The notes under the pieces were generated by a model. That model had not been told where the DNA came from. It saw nothing but the letters and a program-made list of their open reading frames with translations, and made no database searches. The position numbers were made by a program, and so were the translations under genes. Shown in pieces: positions 59,235-64,000 of a DNA stretch of 64,000 bases; position 1 is the stretch's first letter, and each line of letters starts with the position of its first letter. Origin of the DNA: Chiridota heheva (taxonomy: Eukaryota > Echinodermata > Holothuroidea > Apodida > Chiridotidae). The stretch spans positions 1,945,001-2,009,000 of the forward strand of contig JAIGNY010001459.1 in the NCBI GenBank assembly GCA_020152595.1, written 5' to 3'.

Positions 59235-60335
59235 GCTAGCCAAATTTAATCCTTTAGATTGAGAGTTACTAATTGACTTGTACACCAGTTTGTTACTGAT
59301 AACTGGCTTGTACACCCGTTTGTTACTGATAAGCAGGTACCAAGAGTTACTCTAATAATTGGCATTTACACCAGTTTGTTACTGATAAGCAGGTACCAAG
59401 AGTTACTCTAATAATTAGCTTAAATACCAGTTTGCCACTGATAAGCAGGTGCCATGAGTTACTCTAATAATTGGCTTGTACACCAGTTTGTTACTGATAA
59501 GCAGGTACCAAGAGTTAATCTAATAATTGGCTTGTACACCAGTTTGTTACTGATAAGCAAGTACCAAGAGTTAATCTAATAATTGGCTTGTACACCAGTT
59601 TGTTACTGATAAGCAGGTACCAAGAGTTAATCTAATAATTGGCTTGTACACCAGTTTGTTACTGATAAGCAGGTACCAAGAGTTAATCTAATAATTGGCT
59701 TGTACACCAGTTTGTTACTGATAAGTAGGTACCAAGTTTCTCTAATAATTGGCTTGTATACCAGTTTGTTACTGATAAGCAAGTACCAAGAGTTACTCTA
59801 ATAATTGGCTTGTACACCAGTTTGTTACTGATAAGCAGGTACCAAGTTTCTCTAATAATTGGCTTGTACACCAGTTTGTTACTGATAAGCAGGTACCAAG
59901 AGTTAATCTAATGATTGGCTTGTACACCAGTTTGTTACTGATAAGCAGGTACCAAGTTTCTCTAATAATTGGCTTGTATACCAGTTTAGTACTGATAACC
60001 AGGTACCAAGAGTTACTCTAATAATTGGCTTGTACACCAGTTTGTTACTGATAAGCAGGTACCAAGTTTTTTTTAGTAATTGGCTTGTACACCAGTTTGT
60101 TACTGGTAAGCAGGTACCAAGTTTCTCTAATAATTGGCTTGTATACCAGTTTGTTACTAATAAGCAGGTACCAAAAGCTACTCTAATAATTGGCTTGTAC
60201 ACCAGTTTGTTACTGATAAGCAGGTACCAAGAGTTACTCTAATTGGTTTGTATACCAGTTTGTTACTGATAAGCAGGTACCAATTAAGAGTTACTCTAAT
60301 AATTGGCTTGTACACCAGTTTGTTACAGGTACCAT
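59235..60335 (+). repeat. 56-bp minisatellite, about 19 copies
   Basis: Units of GGCTTGTACACCAGTTTGTT followed by ACTGATAAGCAGGTACCAAG and AGTTAATCTAATAATT. Several units lack six bases after CCAAG. Confidence 0.97.
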
Positions 60336-61025
60336 GGGCAGTGATTTTTTGTTTAAGATGACAGAGGGGTTATAAGGCAAGTTCTACATGACAACCGTTA
60401 ATGTTATAATTGATCATCAAAGTTGCACATTTTGACAAAAGAGTAATGGCGACCCCTAAATTGTCTTGAATCAAAGTTTATGGCTTGGGAGGTTGAAGAT
60501 GAAAAATGTCATTATCAAAGAATTATTAGGGCAGGGGAGGGTAATAGAAGCATTATTGGGGTAGGGAGGGTGGTAAAAGCATTATTGGGGCGGAGAAGGG
60601 TGATAAAAACATAATTGGGGTCAAATGAAATTTCTATTCTTGTTTTCCTCCTTTCCTCTTTCATGATGCACAAATTGGTAGGGGTATTTTGTATTATGCA
60701 AAATCAATACTGGTAATTTTTCCATAACCCCTTATTGAAAATGATCAAAGACAAGATTTAAAAAGCTATGAACCCATTGTAAGGGTGGAAAAGCCCTATG
60801 TGTATTGATTGTGAAATGAATTTCTATGATTATTTAATCCTCCTTTCATTCTCTTCTTCATTATTCATACCGTCCTAACTCTTGTGCCTAAGTTTTCTAA
60901 TACCCTCTTGGCACATTTGACTCTGACTGTCATGGTGCCGTTAAACATCAACAAAACAACAACTATGAACATCAACATTTGTTCTAAGGAACATTTATTG
61001 ATTTAATATTAAATTTCTATTTTAG
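60336..61025. other. Intron 7 end, no gene recognised
   Basis: A small three-fold repeat of AAGCATTATTGGGGYRG words lies near 60525-60620. The stretch ends at the exon 8 acceptor, TTTCTATTTTAG. Confidence 0.5.
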
Positions 61026-61128
61026 AGGGTGAACTTTTTAAAGGACCAGTTTGGGCATGATTGGGAAGATTTTTATTGGTATACACTGCGACCACCAGGA
61101 TCTGATCTAGCCAATGAGGAACCAGTAG
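61026..61128 (+). CDS. U1-type zinc-finger gene, exon 8
   Basis: This exon has 34 codons plus one base (residues 478-511). It opens RVNFLKDQFGHDWEDFYWYT and continues LRPPGSDLANEEPV. It starts phase 0 after TTTTAG| and ends CAGTAG|GTATGT in phase 1. The segment directly follows finger 2 and is rich in aromatic and acidic residues. I do not recognise it as a named domain. Reading through the donor stays open to 61376, where the sequence becomes repeat-like (Asn/Ser run), so the splice is preferred. Confidence 0.8.
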
Positions 61129-61422
61129 GTATGTATCTCATACTATCCTTGTTTAAAACTAAAATGATTTATTGTATTGTAACGGACCGAGGCGGCCTAG
61201 GCTCAAAAATAGAATACAGAACCCCAAAAGGGAAATTTAAGTCTCAGATCTCGATGTTTATTAAGAACAACTCCAACAATAGCTCCAACAGTAGCTCCAA
61301 CAGTGCATACAATCTTAACTCCAATACTATCTTCCACAACTATGGTAGAGTAGTTCTGTTATTGCTCACACTATAACCTAAAACTGAACTGATGAGAGTT
61401 GGCTAAATTCTCTTGGTGTTGG
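61129..61422. other. Intron 8 start, no gene recognised
   Basis: Contains a short CAACAATAGCTCCAACAGTA repeat near 61270-61305. Confidence 0.4.
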
Positions 61423-61690
61423 GGTGTGCAAGCTGGCAGCTGACATCCTATCGCCTTAGCCAAGCCTATTGTAATAGATTTAGGCTGGCTAGGCTTCTGA
61501 GTGGTCACTGCAGCTGTCAGCATACACTCCCCAAGCACTGAAAACAAAACTGTGAATCTAGTGTGAAATGAAATACTCTTACTGTGAGGTTGTACAGGCT
61601 GGCAGCAGAGATCCCATCGCCTTAGCCAAGCCTAATAGGCTGGATAGGCTTCTGTATGGTCAATGCAGCTGCCAGTCTGAACTCCGCAAT
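61423..61690 (+). repeat. Tandem duplication, about 165 bp period
   Basis: GCTGGCAGC through ATCGCCTTAGCCAAGCCTA and GGCTTCTG through GTCA-TGCAGCTG occur twice (from about 61428 and from about 61590). Confidence 0.8.
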
Positions 61691-62297
61691 CTCTGAACTC
61701 CTCAAACTCTGAACTCCTCAAACTCTGAACTCCTCAAACTCTGAACTCCTCAAACTCTGAACTCCTCAAACTCTGAACTCCTCAAACTCTGAACTCCTCA
61801 AACTCTCAAACTGAACCTCAAACTCTGAATTCCTCAAACTCTGAACTCCTCAAACTCTGAACTCCTCAAACTCTGAACTCCTCAAACTCTGAACTCCTCA
61901 AACTCTGAACTCCTCAAACTCTGAACTCCTCAAACTCTGAACTCCTCAAACTCTGAACTCCTCAAACTCTGAACTCCTCAAACTTTGAACTTCTCAAACT
62001 CTGAACTCCTCAAACTCTGAACTCCTCAAACTCTGAACTCCTCAAACTCTGAATTCCTCAAACTCTGAACTCCGCAATCTCTGAACTCCTCAAACTCTGA
62101 ACTCCTCAAACTCTGAACTCCTCAAACTCTGAACTCCTCAAACTCTGAACTCCTCAAACTCTGAACTCCTCAAACTCTGAACTCCTCAAACTCTGAACTC
62201 CTCAAACTCTGAACTCCTCAAACTCTGAACTCCTCAAACTCTGAACTCCTCAAACTCTGAACTCCTCAAACTCTGAACTCCTCAAACTCTGAACTCA
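61680..62297 (+). repeat. 16-bp minisatellite, about 38 copies
   Basis: Nearly perfect units of AACTCCTCAAACTCTG. Confidence 0.98.
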
Positions 62298-62959
62298 CAA
62301 GTCCTGACTGTTCAGGTTGTTTCTTGATATAACTCACTTATTCCTAATGACCCACACCTAGTATCACATGATCAACTATGACCAATAGAATTTGTATAAG
62401 TAATGTCTGCTAAGCTCATTTACATACCAAATGCCTAACTGATAATCTCATTTATGTACTTGAACTTCAACAAGAACCCAAAAGAAATGATAATTAGGGA
62501 ATGTGGCCAGTTAGCCCCTCAAACTAGAAAATGCAAATTATTATCTATAGCTCCTCAATCCCCATAGCCATTAACAAGAAACTTAACATACTTGATTACA
62601 TAGCACTATCACTGGCTTGTAATAAACAAGGATGAACTTCAAGTGACTTCAAGAACCAGGGGGATAACTCTGGGCAAAACTTGGGTACAAAGAAAGAAAA
62701 AAACAGGGTCATACAGTATATAAGATCAGTGCTATGTTCTTCGCTGTGAATGACAGGCAATATTAAAGAGGCAAAATTAGTTGTAGATAGTTCTAAAGAT
62801 TGAACTGTCAATTAAATCGAAGCTAGTCCTGATTACTTGTAATCTGTCAGGCGAGAGCCCACAATGTGCTTTGAGATTCCCTTTCGTTGCACCTGCTTGT
62901 TACTAAGATTTTATGATCCGACCATCTGCAGTTCCCTCAGCTGCTTTAATCTTTTGCAG
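62298..62959. other. Intron 8 end, no gene recognised
   Basis: No supported feature until the candidate acceptor CTTTAATCTTTTGCAG. Confidence 0.4.
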
Positions 62960-63030
62960 GCTTCCCGTATGAGCCTTTGGTCAGGGACGACTTTGGTCTC
63001 TTTTCCGGGCTCCGGCAAACTGCACCATAG
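62960..63030 (+). CDS. U1-type zinc-finger gene, candidate last exon 9
   Basis: A good acceptor (CTTTAATCTTTTGCAG|) is followed by the two bases that complete the codon left by exon 8, giving Gly. Then FPYEPLVRDDFGLFSGLRQT precedes a TAG at 63028. The phase fits, and the model becomes complete at 534 residues. Against it, the same DNA also has protein-like readings on the minus strand, and no AATAAA is seen shortly after. The true 3' end could lie elsewhere. Confidence 0.4.
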
Positions 63031-63144
63031 TCCCAGAGCACTTTGTATGGCTTTCAGTCACGGGCTCTAGGATAGCCATTGCAGCCATCCACCTAGGCTT
63101 TGCAGTTGGGTTGACGATCACTGACTCGTAGCCACTGGACTCAC

Positions 63145-63305
63145 CAGAGAAAGGGGTATGGTGCCCCGTCTGGCATCTTTGGAGTTGCTTTTATAAGTGC
63201 ACAGCCGATGTTCAGCATTGCATTTACGTACTTCTTTTTGTTACAGAGATCTCGTACTGTGTCACAATGACACTTTCCTCTGATAGATTGTCCAAGAGCA
63301 ATCTC
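63145..63305 (-). pseudogene. Unrecognised protein-like reading, possible exon or exon relic
   Basis: Read on the minus strand, this segment gives EIALGQSIRGKCHCDTVRDL and then CNKKKYVNAMLNIGCALIKA, ending at a perfect donor consensus CTCTG|GTGAGT. Upstream the same frame continues as a Cys-rich stretch (GCMKYLGKGPCLEPECIPWL, to about 63405) but is broken by a TAA at 63306-63308. A splice acceptor TTTTTTTAAG| could instead start the exon at 63304. I do not recognise the family. It could be an exon of a neighbouring gene, a pseudogene or part of a mobile element. Confidence 0.3.
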
Positions 63306-64000
63306 TTAAAAAAATCGGCACTGTTCATGGAACAGCCAGGGTATGCACTCAGGTTCGAGGCACGGTCCCTTTCCAAGATATTTCATACAGCCGTTTAGGT
63401 AAACGCATGCCACTTTTATTCCCCTGCTTTTTGCTTGACTTATTTTATGAAGTTCGTGTTACTCCGCTAACTTTTGCTCTTGCGAAGTTGCGTGCTGACG
63501 AATTTTTTCCCGGTCCGGGAATTCTTCAATTTGTTTTAGCTAACACACGTTTTCTTCCCAGTCGTGTTTTACTAGCCAGTTTCGTCTCGTGGACGAACTC
63601 AGTGAATTTTGTTGCATTATTTTAGACACTATTATGATGTTTATATCGTGTCCAAACGCTCTTTTGATTGGCAGGTCTTCGGAGTTTCTTACTCAGATTC
63701 ATGCACGTTTGCCTCTGTTACTGTTAAAGGGTAGTGACATGTTCGGTTTGACTATAAGTAGGAGTGGATTACTTCTTTTTATTAAACTCCTATTCAAAGG
63801 TTTTTGTCCTTATGAGGATACGGATTCTAATCCTTTATGTAGGATAAGCTGTTGTGAGTTTCAGGACCAGCTTTTGAAAATTAAGCTTTGGCCTGAACTC
63901 CCTTCCTTCCGTTCCTCGGTTGCAATCTGATTGCATATTTATAGCATGGAAGGTAAGGTATTAAGTAAATTTACCCCGCTAAGCGTAGCAGGGATATTTA
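63306..64000. other. Unassigned end of window
   Basis: A plus-strand reading of 113 codons (63589-63930) opens MDELSEFCCIILDTI and carries no motif I recognise; an overlapping one runs at 63407-63625. The last bases, ACCCCGCTAAGCGTAGCAGG, look like part of a repeat that continues beyond the window. Confidence 0.3.

Noticed and set aside
61129-61376. Extension of exon 8 through its donor to a stop at 61379
   Set aside because: The reading becomes an Asn/Ser repeat with no conserved look, and the donor CAGTAG|GTATGT is strong. Kept only as possible intron retention.

Overview
This window is eukaryotic nuclear DNA. It has spliced coding exons separated by introns of up to about 18 kb, LINE, SINE, hAT and other DNA-transposon copies, and an exceptional load of tandem repeats. 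There are no bacterial-style operons, rRNA genes or CRISPR arrays. The CR1/L2-like LINE fragments, tRNA-derived SINEs, hAT copies and CpG-bearing stretches with recurrent AACGTTAGGC-type sequence fit a marine invertebrate, possibly an echinoderm or another deuterostome. That placement is an inference; the sequence alone does not prove it.

I can support one real gene. It lies on the plus strand from about 9.09 kb to at least 61.13 kb, probably to 63.03 kb. Nine exons join with consistent phases: 9093-9204, 14803-15635, 26192-26305, 44201-44302, 44962-45095, 56249-56297, 58846-58932, 61026-61128 and, less surely, 62960-63030. The modelled product is about 534 residues. It has a low-complexity Q/S/T/P/G/Y-rich N-terminal half, a bipartite nuclear localisation signal at about residues 289-306, and two U1/matrin-type zinc fingers (both C-x2-C-x12-H-x5-H) at about residues 376-398 and 453-475. 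I do not recognise the orthologue. The family suggests a nuclear RNA-binding (or DNA-binding) protein.

Layout. 0-3.6 kb: AT-rich degenerate repeats and no gene. 3.6-8.9 kb: two long TA microsatellites around a broken CR1/L2-like LINE that carries a SINE-like insert, then a second LINE fragment on the minus strand split by a 1.1 kb hAT element. 9.0-9.2 kb: CpG-bearing first coding exon. 9.4-11.8 kb: a 2.4 kb DNA transposon with 47-bp terminal inverted repeats. 12-14.6 kb: a triplicated segment and a 20-bp minisatellite that reverses orientation. 14.8-15.6 kb: the large exon 2. 15.6-26.2 kb (intron 2): a minisatellite over the splice donor, several other tandem arrays, two hAT copies in opposite orientation with perfect 8-bp target duplications, and a possible piggyBac-like element. 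26.3-44.2 kb (intron 3): more arrays, including a 39-bp minisatellite that grew inside a SINE (32.3-34.6 kb) and a 4 kb, 77-bp satellite (37.9-41.9 kb). 44.2-45.1 kb: exons 4 and 5, which share finger 1. 45-56 kb (intron 5): a MITE, SINEs and minisatellites. 56.2-61.1 kb: exons 6 to 8 among 33-bp and 56-bp arrays. 61-64 kb: a 16-bp array, a candidate last exon, and an unexplained protein-like reading on the minus strand.

The most unusual point is that splice donors of this gene have become tandem repeats. The exon 2 donor is repeated about six times with a 26-bp period, and the exon 3 donor about seven to eight times with an 18-bp period. The sequence just after the exon 1 and exon 6 donors is also locally repeated. 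Almost all long open reading frames in the window come from these repeats and are not genes.
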